In this document: one piece after another, positions 1 through 8,800 of the stretch
Numbering within the stretch: position 1 is the stretch's first letter
Layout: the number at the start of each line of letters is the position of its first letter
From: a virus
Strand: one strand, 5' to 3'
Length of the DNA: 32,552 bases
Virus record (IMG/VR): IMGVR_UViG_3300049783_000750
Coordinates: 1 to 32,552 of that record
Translations under genes and position numbers: made by a program
Notes under the pieces: generated by a model
What the model was told of the DNA's origin: nothing
The model's database searches: none
The model's input: the letters and a program-made list of their open reading frames with translations, nothing else

Positions 1-25
1 AGTTTAAAAACATAAGGTTCTAAAA

Positions 26-1036
26 ATGCAAAAACGTATCGGCTTTGCTTGTAAATATCTACATCCGGATCAAACACAGCACAAGAAAGTGTTGGAAGAA
101 CTACAACGTCCTCTTACTGAGCGATCCACTACAGTTGCATGGCTCAATAGACAAACACGTGATGTTGCAGAACAGCGGCTATGGGACATCATGGTACATA
201 ACGCAGCCGCAGCAAAAAGATTGGTAGAATATGTCGGAACCTGTGTTCCTGAACTTAGAATGGTTCGAATTGGTAGTAATCAGCTACCTTGTGCTACCCA
301 TGCTGATTGGCAGTATTTTTGGAGTCGCAGCGACGTGGTTGCGTACTGCGAGAAGCACTACGGCAAAGTTGGAGACACGGCGCGAGCCCTTGATGTGCGA
401 CTTTCGATGCATCCCGGACAATTCGTCGTCCTTGCTAGTGATAACCCGGAAATTGTAAATCGAAGTATAGCGGAGTTCGAATATCATGCGAATCTCATCA
501 GGTGGATGGGCTACGGTCAGAAGTTCCAAGATTTCAAGTGTAACGTCCACATCTCAGGTCGACAAGGTCCAGCCGGTATCAAAAGTGCTCTTAAACGATT
601 GTCTACAGAAGCACGAAACTGCATTACCATCGAGAATGACGAAAACAAATGGGGAATTTCAGACAGCCTCGAATTGGCTAAAGACTTGGCCCTGGTCCTA
701 GATATACATCATGATTGGTGCCGAGAGGGCACATACATGTCGCCAGATGACGACAAGTTCAAGCGTGTGATTGACAGTTGGCGCGGCGTTCGCCCAGCTA
801 TACATTACAGCGCAAGTCGCATTGACGTCTTACACGGTCATAGCGACGCTGTAAGACCCGACATGCCAGCTTTGCTAGCACAAGGCTACAAAAAAGGCAA
901 ACTACGCGCACACAGCGACTTTATGTGGAATCATGCAGTTAATGACTGGGCACTGGAATTTTGGCCACATGCTGATATTATGGTAGAAAGCAAGATGAAG
1001 AATCTTTCCAGCAAGCAATTGTATGAACAAGCCTAG
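26..1036 (+). CDS. uvdE: UV-damage endonuclease (UvdE/UVDE family)
   Basis: 336 aa, a full-length UVDE-type TIM-barrel endonuclease. The family nicks DNA 5' of UV photoproducts such as pyrimidine dimers and some other lesions, starting an excision pathway independent of UvrABC. The metal-binding barrel motifs are visible in order: RIGFACKYL at the N-terminus, RLSMHPGQFVVLAS near residue 125, NVHISG near 172, TIENDE near 200, LDIHHDWC near 224, IHYSAS near 258, HSDFMW near 297 and a C-terminal MVESKMKN. All the usual His, Glu and Asp ligands appear to be present, so the enzyme looks active. Its stop overlaps the start of the next gene by 14 bases. A repair role for phage DNA in sunlit water is inference; the family assignment is firm. 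Confidence 0.95.
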   Translation: MQKRIGFACKYLHPDQTQHKKVLEELQRPLTERSTTVAWLNRQTRDVAEQRLWDIMVHNAAAAKRLVEYVGTCVPELRMVRIGSNQLPCATHADWQYFWSRSDVVAYCEKHYGKVGDTARALDVRLSMHPGQFVVLASDNPEIVNRSIAEFEYHANLIRWMGYGQKFQDFKCNVHISGRQGPAGIKSALKRLSTEARNCITIENDENKWGISDSLELAKDLALVLDIHHDWCREGTYMSPDDDKFKRVIDSWRGVRPAIHYSASRIDVLHGHSDAVRPDMPALLAQGYKKGKLRAHSDFMWNHAVNDWALEFWPHADIMVESKMKNLSSKQLYEQA

Positions 1037-1397
1037 TAAATCTAACACTGTTCTCAAAGAAGCGTATCATCGCAGGCAAAAGAACACCTTCAGACAAGGG
1101 TGTATGATATACTCAATACCAATGAATGATATTTTAATTATGACAAAGAGAAAAAGTTTGGTGCCAATGGACGATGAACTAAACGACTGGGTCATCAGTT
1201 ACCGAACCACTAGAACTGTAGATCGAATATGCTTTAATCCTAGAGCGTTTTGTTGGGCTACTGGTCAGCGACTGTTTCTCAAAGTTGCAACACATGTTTA
1301 TACAAGAATTGACGGACCGGGATCGCCAGTTCTCACTGTGTATTATTTCACTCCCAAGCATTACACAGTATGGTTATTGAAAAATGCACATACTTAG
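1023..1397 (+). CDS. Unknown small protein, copy 1 of a tandem three-gene family
   Basis: 124 aa, function not recognised. It is the first of three adjacent related genes (see 1410-1763 and 1756-2040). The shared core is a FNPRAFCWATGQRLFLK block near residue 70 followed by IDGPG, and the protein ends with YYFTPKHYTVWLLKN. Copy 2 also shares the upstream pattern PM-[DN/EE]-[IV]-x-x-MTK and a DW[VL]I element, which supports using the early ATG at 1023 even though it lies inside the last codons of uvdE. An internal start near 1104 would drop part of that shared region. No transmembrane segment or signal peptide is apparent; the composition is basic and aromatic. No function is proposed. Confidence 0.8.
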   Translation: MNKPSKSNTVLKEAYHRRQKNTFRQGCMIYSIPMNDILIMTKRKSLVPMDDELNDWVISYRTTRTVDRICFNPRAFCWATGQRLFLKVATHVYTRIDGPGSPVLTVYYFTPKHYTVWLLKNAHT

Positions 1398-1409
1398 GAA
1401 TTCACAAAC

Positions 1410-1763
1410 ATGCAAACTCGCAAGGAAAAATGGCTCGTCGAGTACGAATGGAGGCGCCACTACTTGGCCTTTATACTCCCAATGGAAGAAGTTTATGCAA
1501 TGACCAAAGAAACAAGTTATTCGCCAAGTCTTGAAAACATCGGCGATTGGCTGATCAAAGAACGAACAGAGAAGATAATCGAGAGACGCATGTTTAATCC
1601 TCGGGCGTTTTGTTGGGCAACAGGAAAAAGTTTGTTCTTAAAAAAGTCTGTTATTGTTGTTTCGGAGATAGACGGGCCCGGCGTCGGCCGCGGCCCGCCC
1701 GTGGTTGAGAAGTTCTGTTTCTCTCCCAAGCAATACACGCTGTGGTTGTTAAAACATGGATAA
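1410..1763 (+). CDS. Unknown small protein, copy 2 of a tandem three-gene family
   Basis: 117 aa, paralogue of the preceding gene. The FNPRAFCWATGKSLFLKK block, the IDGPG turn and the FSPKQYTLWLLKHG end align closely with copy 1. Between IDGPG and the C-terminal block it carries extra residues (VGRGPPV) encoded by an almost pure G+C stretch at 1673-1701, very unlike the surrounding AT-rich DNA. An AGGAA element lies about 11 bases before the ATG. The last codons overlap the start of copy 3 by 8 bases, so the three are probably translated together. Function unknown. Confidence 0.82.
   Translation: MQTRKEKWLVEYEWRRHYLAFILPMEEVYAMTKETSYSPSLENIGDWLIKERTEKIIERRMFNPRAFCWATGKSLFLKKSVIVVSEIDGPGVGRGPPVVEKFCFSPKQYTLWLLKHG
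1673..1701. other. Extreme G+C island inside copy 2 of the paralogue array
   Basis: 28 of 29 bases are G or C in a window of roughly 40% G+C. It encodes residues around GPGVGRGPP, which are expanded relative to copy 1 (GPGSP). It contains repeated GGCCGCGG-like palindromic pieces and could form a strong local hairpin. Confidence 0.7.
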
Positions 1764-2040
1764 GCATCAGATAAGAGACCTTAACTATCGAGATTACTTT
1801 AATATTACAGCAGATTTTACTTTTCCAAAAATGACGTCAGGGATTGTATTTAATCCCCGGGCAAGGTCTTACAAGACTGGTCGTTGTATGTTCCTACGCA
1901 AGGCCGTAAAAATTACAATCGGTACCACAAATTATCAGCTTGTTTACGATGGCGAACAAGAGCACCTAGTTCACAGAAGTCCAACATACACATATTATCT
2001 AACTCCCAAACAATACACTGTGCTTTTATTACTAACATAA
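1756..2040 (+). CDS. Unknown small protein, copy 3 of a tandem three-gene family
   Basis: 94 aa, the shortest and most diverged member of the tandem family. It keeps VFNPRARSYKTGRCMFLRKA in place of the FNPRAFCWATG block and ends YYLTPKQYTVLLLLT, matching the C-terminal block of copies 1 and 2. It lacks the N-terminal PMxx...MTK region and the IDGPG turn. The start overlaps the end of copy 2 by 8 bases. The graded divergence suggests old duplication rather than a recent copy error. Function unknown. Confidence 0.8.
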   Translation: MDKHQIRDLNYRDYFNITADFTFPKMTSGIVFNPRARSYKTGRCMFLRKAVKITIGTTNYQLVYDGEQEHLVHRSPTYTYYLTPKQYTVLLLLT

Positions 2041-2043
2041 ATA
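2036..2043 (+). promoter_or_regulatory. Possible T4-type late promoter (CATAAATA)
   Basis: CATAAATA differs from the T4 late consensus TATAAATA only at the first base. It lies 5 bases before the ATG at 2049, so a transcript from here would be nearly leaderless unless the ATG at 2067 is used. This makes it the weakest of the late-promoter candidates. Confidence 0.3.
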
Positions 2044-2048
2044 TATGT

Positions 2049-2339
2049 ATGAATTATTTAAGCAAGATGTACAGCAGAATTAACGACCCTGCACCCAGTC
2101 AAAAAAATGCAAACAGAGTACTAGGTGGTTTACGCGGACAAGGCGTGGACCATTATTCTATTCTAGGTGAAGATGGCGAAGAGCGCAGCGTTCCTACACA
2201 GAAATATGTGCAAGGACTAGAGCAAAAGGTACGAGATCAGGATCAACGATTGCATGTACTAGAGAAGAAGATTCGAAGTGTGGGCAATGATCAGAAAGCA
2301 ACTGCAACTGCTGTCAGCAAGCTGCACAAGTCTTCATAA
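2049..2339 (+). CDS. Small coiled-coil protein of unknown function
   Basis: 96 aa from the ATG at 2049. A longer reading from 1884 would lie largely on top of copy 3 of the paralogue array in another frame and is rejected. The protein begins MNYLSKMYSRINDPA, has a glycine-rich middle (VLGGLRGQGVDHYSILG) and ends in a charged helical stretch with heptad spacing (VQGLEQKVRDQDQRLHVLEKK, residues roughly 55-80), a probable coiled coil. MYSRIND at 2067 is an alternative start. No ribosome-binding site is clear for either. The final 6 bases overlap the convergent gene on the other strand. Function not recognised. Confidence 0.7.
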   Translation: MNYLSKMYSRINDPAPSQKNANRVLGGLRGQGVDHYSILGEDGEERSVPTQKYVQGLEQKVRDQDQRLHVLEKKIRSVGNDQKATATAVSKLHKSS

Positions 2340-2621
2340 TCCGCCAATTGGCAAGTTGCTGCTAGCACTCATTGTCCACACACTCTTGCGCTCAACTCCT
2401 TTGCGTTGAGCGAATTTCTTTGCATCGCACATAGAACAAACATGAAAATAATTGTTGCTTAGCCGCTTTGGATCCATGCTTCCTCGGAAGCGTGTGAACT
2501 CATTGTCGCAGTTATCGCAACGAAAATGCACAATTGTTTTCTTTCTAGTATACAAATGATCAGCACCTAATTTGCTTTTTCTTGTATGTGATGTCTCTAC
2601 GATACTTTGTTTAATGAACAT
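2334..2621 (-). CDS. Small four-cysteine zinc-ribbon protein on the minus strand
   Basis: 95 aa. Two CxxC pairs (C35/C38 and C62/C65) sit in RCDNCDNEF and HVCSMCDAKKFAQRKGV, spaced 23 residues apart as in a zinc ribbon or treble-clef knuckle. The linker FRGSMDPKRLSNNYFH is basic and looks conserved in style, suggesting nucleic-acid binding; that is inference. It is one of only two convincing minus-strand genes in the window and is convergent, overlapping the stop of the previous gene by 6 bases. Upstream on its own strand a TATAAT-like box at 2639-2644 could serve as a -10 element, although no good -35 was found. Confidence 0.78.
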   Translation of the reverse strand: MFIKQSIVETSHTRKSKLGADHLYTRKKTIVHFRCDNCDNEFTRFRGSMDPKRLSNNYFHVCSMCDAKKFAQRKGVERKSVWTMSASSNLPIGGL

Positions 2622-2653
2622 ACTGTATTTACATTAAGATTATAAAAATTAGC

Positions 2654-2661
2654 AATAAATA
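2654..2661 (+). promoter_or_regulatory. T4-type late promoter candidate (AATAAATA)
   Basis: AATAAATA lies 16 bases before the HesB-like gene and is followed by a ribosome-binding site (AGAAGGA). It opens the structural-gene block in the gap after the minus-strand zinc-ribbon gene, where a new promoter is expected. Confidence 0.5.
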
Positions 2662-2677
2662 TATAGAAGGAACTAAA

Positions 2678-3040
2678 ATGAATATTTGCACACTAACCGA
2701 TTCGGCAAAAACTCAAATTAATGCAATCTGTGACGAAAACAACGTCTACGGAATTAGTCTTAATTTAAAAGGCGGCGGATGTGCCGGATTTGAATACGAT
2801 TGGGGCACAATTGCCGACGAATCGGACATTATTGCCAGCGACGAAGTAGTTGATGCCGGCACTGGAAAGTTTATAATCGGCGCATCTAGTTTGATGTTTT
2901 TAATCGGAACAGAAGTCGACTATGTGCGAAGTTTAGTCGGTTCCAACTTTGAGATAAGAAATCCAAATGCTGCATCGGCTTGCGGCTGCGGTGTCTCGGT
3001 AAATTTTGATATGGATAAGCTAGCACAACCTGCTGTTTAA
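2678..3040 (+). CDS. HesB/IscA-like iron-sulfur cluster protein
   Basis: 120 aa, an A-type Fe-S carrier protein. The three conserved cysteines are present: C35 in GGGCAGFEY and C102/C104 in the C-terminal ACGCG motif. The family binds and delivers Fe-S clusters to apo-proteins. Homologues are known in marine T4-like phages, where the purpose is unsettled (host Fe-S repair, or iron in tail structures). It has its own ribbon of late signals: AATAAATA at 2654 and AGAAGGA before the ATG. It sits just 12 bases ahead of the giant fibre gene, so it is probably co-transcribed with the structural genes, which supports a late or virion-related role by context only. Confidence 0.92.
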   Translation: MNICTLTDSAKTQINAICDENNVYGISLNLKGGGCAGFEYDWGTIADESDIIASDEVVDAGTGKFIIGASSLMFLIGTEVDYVRSLVGSNFEIRNPNAASACGCGVSVNFDMDKLAQPAV

Positions 3041-3052
3041 TGGAGTTATAAT

Positions 3053-6000
3053 ATGGCAAAACAAGATGTTAATATTGGTGTAGAAGGCAACGACGGCACT
3101 GGCGGCAGTGTAAGAGACAGTTTTCGCAAAGTCAATGAAAACTTTACAGAACTGTATGCAATCTTTGGACTAGGTGGAAATATTAGTTTTACCACGCTCA
3201 ACGATACACCGAATACATTACTAGGCAACGAGGGAAGGGTTCCCCTTGTAAAACAAGATGGCACTGGAATCGGTTTTTTCGATCTTGTTTCAGATGCTGG
3301 CACAAACGATCCAAACAATTCCGAAAACACTATAAGCTTCGAAGTTGATGGAGAGAAATTAGTTGTTAAGTCGATTAATGCTAAAATAGGCAGCGATCCG
3401 GCGCCGGCTGTGCAAAATCCGTTTAAGATCAGTGCACCTACTGCATACAACAATTTCACACAGGACATCTTAGTCAGCAACGATCGTAGTTCAATGGTAT
3501 CGGACTTCAATAGTGTCCACGTAGGATCGGCGATTACAGAAGACAATCTTCTGGTATCAAAAGGGTATACTGATTTATCTTATATAAAAGCTGTCGGCGG
3601 AACGCTAACTGGGCCACTAGAAGTGCCAGCCGGTGCATCCGGCGCTGAAGTCCCCCAAGTTGACGAAGTTGTACAACGTGCCGGCGACACCATGCTTGGG
3701 CCACTTACTTTATATGATCATCCTTCGCCGTTTAGCGGATTAGGAACACCAAACGGCCAAGAAGACCTACAAGCTGTAACAAAATTGTATGTCGACAGTA
3801 GCTCTTATAGCAGCACTGTGAATCTATATGTTACAAAAGCCGGCAGCGATACTCAATCATTGTCACCTCCTGGAAAAAAAGGCCGCAGCGAAAGTTATTC
3901 TTATGCTAGTATTAGTGCAGCGTGTGCAAAGGCTGCAAGAATACAAGAAGCATCACCAATTGAAGCTGGACCCTACGTGCAGGTACTACAATACCAGGAC
4001 GGTGCCGACATATTCAATGCTTATTTGCTGGCAACAAATACTGCGTCGTCTCCGTTTGGATACTCGACAGCAGGCAACCAGTCTGTTGTTGCAACAACTA
4101 TCGAAAATCAGCGTGCTAACGTTATTACAAATACTATTTCTGCAATCAATGCACAATTTCCGACATTTGTTTACAACGAAGCCATTTGTAGCAGAGACGT
4201 TGGATTAATCATTGACAGTATCAAACTTGACATTCAAGCAAGTACTGGAACAATTAAGAACAATTATTTGTCAAGATTTGCAGGATTACGATACTTTGCT
4301 AATCCGAGCTCCGAAGTTGCAATTGATACCAACGGACAATATACAGAAACCGCATTTGGAATTACTCAAGCAAAAACCCTACTGCTTGCAGAGATTGCAA
4401 GCAGTCTAGGTACAACATCCGACGAGTGGTACACCGCAGTTGCCGCACGATTCGACGACGTATTAAATACCATTGACCAAACTACAGACGACCCAGTACT
4501 AGTCGAAGCACCAAACTACTATAAAGTTTTTGTACACAGTGGTCCTGACAAGTATACTATTCAGTCAGGAAATCCTGCATCCGCAACGCCAAATGCCGAC
4601 GTTATTCCTGGCAAAGTTATAGTAGGTAGAACTAGCAAGGCAATTGGCAGAATTGTAACTTACACAAGAGGTGCCAATAGCGCTGGATCACCGACATACG
4701 ATACTGTCGAAATGGAATTACTGTCACCTGTTGAGTTTACTGCAAGCGAAGAATTAGATTTTGGAAGCTCAGTTAAAGAGACACAAATTACAATTCTTGT
4801 CGAGACTGGAATATACAAAGAACAACTTCCTATTCGTATTCCTAACAACACATCACTCAAGGGTGACGAATTTAGACGTGTAATTGTTCGTCCTGCAGAT
4901 GGAGTAAGTCAAAGTTCTGCTGCAAGATCATACTTTTATAGAGACGCAGTATTTGATGGATTAACCATTGCAACTGGTGGAGAGGCAGAAGTAGATTTAG
5001 ATAGTGGCAATACTGTTGGGTATTACGGATATCACTATTTAACAGACCCTAGTGACCCTCTTAGCACTCCGATGAACAACAACGAAATGGATGTGTTCTT
5101 AACAAACGACGCTACTATTATAAGAAACTTGACGGTACAACGTCAAGGAGGATTTATGATGGTATTGGATCCAGCCGGATCTATTCAAACTAAATCGCCA
5201 TACGCACAAACATGTTCTAGCTTTAGTAAAAGTAAAAATACACAAACGTTTGCAGGCGGAATGTTCATTGACGGATACACTTATAACATTCCTGTTACTA
5301 TTGTCAGCAAAGATGATAACTTTACAGTAAATATCGAAGCAGCAGCAACCTCGGGTCTAGGAATTAGAAAACCGAAGATGCCTGCATCGTACTTTATTAG
5401 CGGAGTACGGTATCAGGTTAATGCCATTAAAAATTATGTTGCAGACGATGGCGGCGTTGCTAGTGCAACATTAATTATAAGTGAAAATAGCAACAGCGGC
5501 GACGGATTTGACGACGCAATTGACAGTGCAGGCGGATTAACTCCGATTGTATTACAAGGCGCTGGCAACAAGTCAATGTTGGCAAACGACTACACACAAA
5601 TCAACGATTTAGGATATGGTATTGTAGCTATGAACAATTCATTAGCTGAACTTGTAAGTGTGTTTACATACTATTGCCATACTGGATATTTTTCAGGAAA
5701 CGGTTCACAACTTAGATCACTAACTGGAAATAACAGTTACGGTACATACGGAATGATTGCAGCAGGCAGTGACACAGACGAAAAGTCAGCTGTAGTAACA
5801 CTTGCACAAAACCATATTCAGCCAGCTAAGATGTTTGTAGTTGACCAAGAACTGTTGTTTACTGGCGACCTAACAGCATTGCTAACTAACGGCGAAATAA
5901 TTACACAGTTGTTGGCTACAAGTACTCTTGCATTTTCAAATTACGACGGAATAAACACAACATTATACTTACAATCGGTATCGGGTGGAATTTTTAATTC

Positions 6001-8800
6001 AACTGACGAAGTATTTGAAGGCTCTAGCACTTCACTTGGTATACCCGACGATGTTGTTAATAGAGGATTTTCTGGTAACAAAGGTAGCATATCATTATAT
6101 GTTTACGACTTAACTGAATACCCATTAAATGCAAGTGAAATAGAAATACTTCATGCTAGCGGATTATATCAACCTTACGATGTAGTAAGTGCAACTGAAA
6201 CTTCTGTACAAATTCCAACAGAATCTATTGCAGCGTTGTGTGACAGCGGAAGCACAATACAAGCAACAGTGTGGAGATTAGATCTGTCAAGTGGTATTGC
6301 TTCTAGCAATACTGGGTTACAGGAAAATACTGCATTTGGCACACTAGCTGTATACAGATTAAAACAAAACATTTTAGTCAATGGCATCCCACCAAGTACA
6401 CTTACCCGCCCGAGTACTGCACTTGTATTCAACGAATACGAGTTTACATATAGAACAATTGCATTTGAAAACACAATTGTTGGCAGTGTTCCAACTGTTG
6501 GGCAACAATCAAGAATTACAATCGATTCAAACTTTGTGTATGTCGATTTACTAGCTTCAAATGATAGAGCAGTATACACAATTGGAAATGATTATACAAT
6601 TGATTCTACTGTCGGATCGGCTCCATCTGGCGGAACTACACTAGGTCGAACACAAGGCGACTTAAATTTTGCAACTGGTATACTTGATGTCATTTCACAA
6701 GGCAGGATACTTGGAATGATATTTGCATGGGCAGGAAAGTTACACAGAATTACAGGATTCTCGGAAGCAACTGATACAAGTGGCACAAGCGAGTTAACAG
6801 GGCAAGCATTTAGTATTATAACATTCGAAGATGTTTACAATATTAACCCTGCATTTTTAGGAATAGGCCTGGCTGCAAGAGTTGATAGCATTGTTGGTGA
6901 TAACATATCTATAAAAGCAGGACTCGAGCAAGGCGACGCTGCCTCAATTACTGTAAATATTTCAACATGCCGCGCGACAAGTCACGACTTCTTGGACGTC
7001 GGTACTGGCGGATACAATACCAGTAATTACCCTGATAGAATCTACGGCGCCCCGGCAATTAGTGCAGTATCCGACGAAGAAAGTGTCGACAGCACTGGTC
7101 TAAATTCCAAAGCACAAGTACAGGAACGGTCAAGGGGCCGTGTGTTCTTTGCAAGCACTGACCAGGATGGATTTTTCCGCGTAGGTAGATTCTTTACAGT
7201 TGATCAAGGTACCGGAAGAATTACATTTAATGCTGCGCTTGTACTTACAAACATCGACGGTATTGGATTTAAACGAGGCGTTCGTGTAAACGAATTCTCA
7301 GCAGACACTACATTTACAAACGCAACAGCAGACTCAGTACCTGTTGAAACCGCAGTTGAGGGATACATTAACCGACGCCTTGGTTGGGACAGAAACGGTG
7401 TGTCTATCACTCCGGGAAATGTAATCGGAGGCGGTTCTATTAAGAAGTCTGGCGATGCAATGACCGGCCCGCTAAGCCTAGGCGGAAATCAAATTACAAA
7501 CGTGTCTACACCAACATCTGGCAGCGACGGTGTTAACAAAAGCTACGTGGATGCATTACTGGATCTACAAAACGAGCTTAGTGAGTTAACAGATGTTACC
7601 ATTTCTGGTGTTGCAGATGGTAACTTGTTGGTATACAACAGCACTGGTTCACAATGGGTTAATGCGGACTTGAGTACTGATCCAGCAGTATCGGATGTTG
7701 CCTTTACAATAGTCGGCGGCATCATCTCTGCGCAGATCAATGCCGGGGCAATACTTGATGCTGATGTTAGCGCAAGCGCTGCAATATCACAAAGCAAGCT
7801 AAATCTAAATGCAGCTACAACTCGAGGCAACGCAACCGGAATAACAGCAGCTGATCGCGGGTCTGCAAGCTTTAGTAGTAATACGTTTAGTGCCGACAAC
7901 GGGTGGATCAACATTGCTACAGACGGTGTTACTAATTCTATGATAGTAAACAGCGGATTTACTCTCAGTAATGGTACAACATCTGATACTGTCGAATTAG
8001 GTAGTACTGTATCAATCAACGGAACTGCTGATCAAATTACAGTAGGGTATGCAGCTGGAGCATTTACACTAAGTCTTCCTTCAACTATTAATACCAACGC
8101 TGCAACTGCAACAACTGCAACTAATGCAGCAGTAGTGGGCCGAAACACAACTGATGCTGTGCATTATCCGTTGTTTGCAACAGCAGCAACCGGAAATCTT
8201 CCATTATTTACTGACACTGGGTTAACATACAATCCGGGCACAAATACAATGAAGATTACAGGCACAGGCGGTCTTGAATTTACATTTAATTCAACAAGCG
8301 GAAGTTTGTTACCTAGAATTAATGCACCGACAGACAGTGGCCAAAGCATAGGTAGCACTGCCAACAGATGGAACACAGTGTTTGCTACTACATTTAATGG
8401 TACTGCCACCGAAGCAATGTATGCTGACTTGGCCGAAAACTACCTCGGAGATGCAGATTACCGACCAGGAACTGTACTAGTGTTTGGCGGTGACAACGAA
8501 GTCACAACCACATCAGGCAAAGGCGACAGACGTGTTGCCGGAGTGGTAACAACAAATCCAGCACACTTGATGAACAGCGCACTCGAAGGTGAGCATGTTG
8601 TCGGGCTTGCATTACAAGGCCGTGTACCGTGTAACGTTATAGGAAAGGTTGCAAAGGGCGACTTGTTGGTTTCGGCAGCATACCCAGGGTATGCAATAGT
8701 TGATAATTATCCATCTGTTGGAACTATAATCGGTAAAGCAGTATCGGAAAAGTTTGATACTGGTTACGGCATTGTCGAAGTAGTGGTAGGGAGAGTATAA
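3053..8800 (+). CDS. Giant tail-fibre-like virion structural protein
   Basis: 1915 aa, the largest gene here. It starts with an anchor segment VNIGVEGNDGTG...VRDSFRKVNENFTELY that recurs in the next fibre genes. Fibre-type MxGPLxL modules occur near residues 185-220 (GDTMLGPLTL) and again near 1463 (GDAMTGPLSLGGNQITNV, followed by GSDGVNKSYVDA). The middle is long, Ser/Thr/Asn/Gly-rich and beta-type. The C-terminal 130 residues start at AMYADLAENYLGDADYRPG (about 1788) and look like a tail-fibre tip or self-cleaving intramolecular-chaperone domain (Peptidase_G2/S74-like); that subassignment is tentative. The start is preceded by GGAG and the leader GGAGTTATAATATG, also used at 9739. Role: probably host recognition or a baseplate-attached fibre. 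Confidence 0.88.
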   Translation: MAKQDVNIGVEGNDGTGGSVRDSFRKVNENFTELYAIFGLGGNISFTTLNDTPNTLLGNEGRVPLVKQDGTGIGFFDLVSDAGTNDPNNSENTISFEVDGEKLVVKSINAKIGSDPAPAVQNPFKISAPTAYNNFTQDILVSNDRSSMVSDFNSVHVGSAITEDNLLVSKGYTDLSYIKAVGGTLTGPLEVPAGASGAEVPQVDEVVQRAGDTMLGPLTLYDHPSPFSGLGTPNGQEDLQAVTKLYVDSSSYSSTVNLYVTKAGSDTQSLSPPGKKGRSESYSYASISAACAKAARIQEASPIEAGPYVQVLQYQDGADIFNAYLLATNTASSPFGYSTAGNQSVVATTIENQRANVITNTISAINAQFPTFVYNEAICSRDVGLIIDSIKLDIQASTGTIKNNYLSRFAGLRYFANPSSEVAIDTNGQYTETAFGITQAKTLLLAEIASSLGTTSDEWYTAVAARFDDVLNTIDQTTDDPVLVEAPNYYKVFVHSGPDKYTIQSGNPASATPNADVIPGKVIVGRTSKAIGRIVTYTRGANSAGSPTYDTVEMELLSPVEFTASEELDFGSSVKETQITILVETGIYKEQLPIRIPNNTSLKGDEFRRVIVRPADGVSQSSAARSYFYRDAVFDGLTIATGGEAEVDLDSGNTVGYYGYHYLTDPSDPLSTPMNNNEMDVFLTNDATIIRNLTVQRQGGFMMVLDPAGSIQTKSPYAQTCSSFSKSKNTQTFAGGMFIDGYTYNIPVTIVSKDDNFTVNIEAAATSGLGIRKPKMPASYFISGVRYQVNAIKNYVADDGGVASATLIISENSNSGDGFDDAIDSAGGLTPIVLQGAGNKSMLANDYTQINDLGYGIVAMNNSLAELVSVFTYYCHTGYFSGNGSQLRSLTGNNSYGTYGMIAAGSDTDEKSAVVTLAQNHIQPAKMFVVDQELLFTGDLTALLTNGEIITQLLATSTLAFSNYDGINTTLYLQSVSGGIFNSTDEVFEGSSTSLGIPDDVVNRGFSGNKGSISLYVYDLTEYPLNASEIEILHASGLYQPYDVVSATETSVQIPTESIAALCDSGSTIQATVWRLDLSSGIASSNTGLQENTAFGTLAVYRLKQNILVNGIPPSTLTRPSTALVFNEYEFTYRTIAFENTIVGSVPTVGQQSRITIDSNFVYVDLLASNDRAVYTIGNDYTIDSTVGSAPSGGTTLGRTQGDLNFATGILDVISQGRILGMIFAWAGKLHRITGFSEATDTSGTSELTGQAFSIITFEDVYNINPAFLGIGLAARVDSIVGDNISIKAGLEQGDAASITVNISTCRATSHDFLDVGTGGYNTSNYPDRIYGAPAISAVSDEESVDSTGLNSKAQVQERSRGRVFFASTDQDGFFRVGRFFTVDQGTGRITFNAALVLTNIDGIGFKRGVRVNEFSADTTFTNATADSVPVETAVEGYINRRLGWDRNGVSITPGNVIGGGSIKKSGDAMTGPLSLGGNQITNVSTPTSGSDGVNKSYVDALLDLQNELSELTDVTISGVADGNLLVYNSTGSQWVNADLSTDPAVSDVAFTIVGGIISAQINAGAILDADVSASAAISQSKLNLNAATTRGNATGITAADRGSASFSSNTFSADNGWINIATDGVTNSMIVNSGFTLSNGTTSDTVELGSTVSINGTADQITVGYAAGAFTLSLPSTINTNAATATTATNAAVVGRNTTDAVHYPLFATAATGNLPLFTDTGLTYNPGTNTMKITGTGGLEFTFNSTSGSLLPRINAPTDSGQSIGSTANRWNTVFATTFNGTATEAMYADLAENYLGDADYRPGTVLVFGGDNEVTTTSGKGDRRVAGVVTTNPAHLMNSALEGEHVVGLALQGRVPCNVIGKVAKGDLLVSAAYPGYAIVDNYPSVGTIIGKAVSEKFDTGYGIVEVVVGRV

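Noticed and set aside
1884-2048. Upstream extension of the coiled-coil gene.
   Set aside because: It overlaps the third paralogue almost completely in another frame, and the extra residues look like a shadow translation.
6175-6579. Open frames of 130-160 codons on the minus strand within the large structural genes (also near 3046, 7543, 11414).
   Set aside because: They lie wholly opposite long, clearly coding genes, lack ribosome sites and have low-complexity Ser/Val/Leu translations typical of shadow frames.
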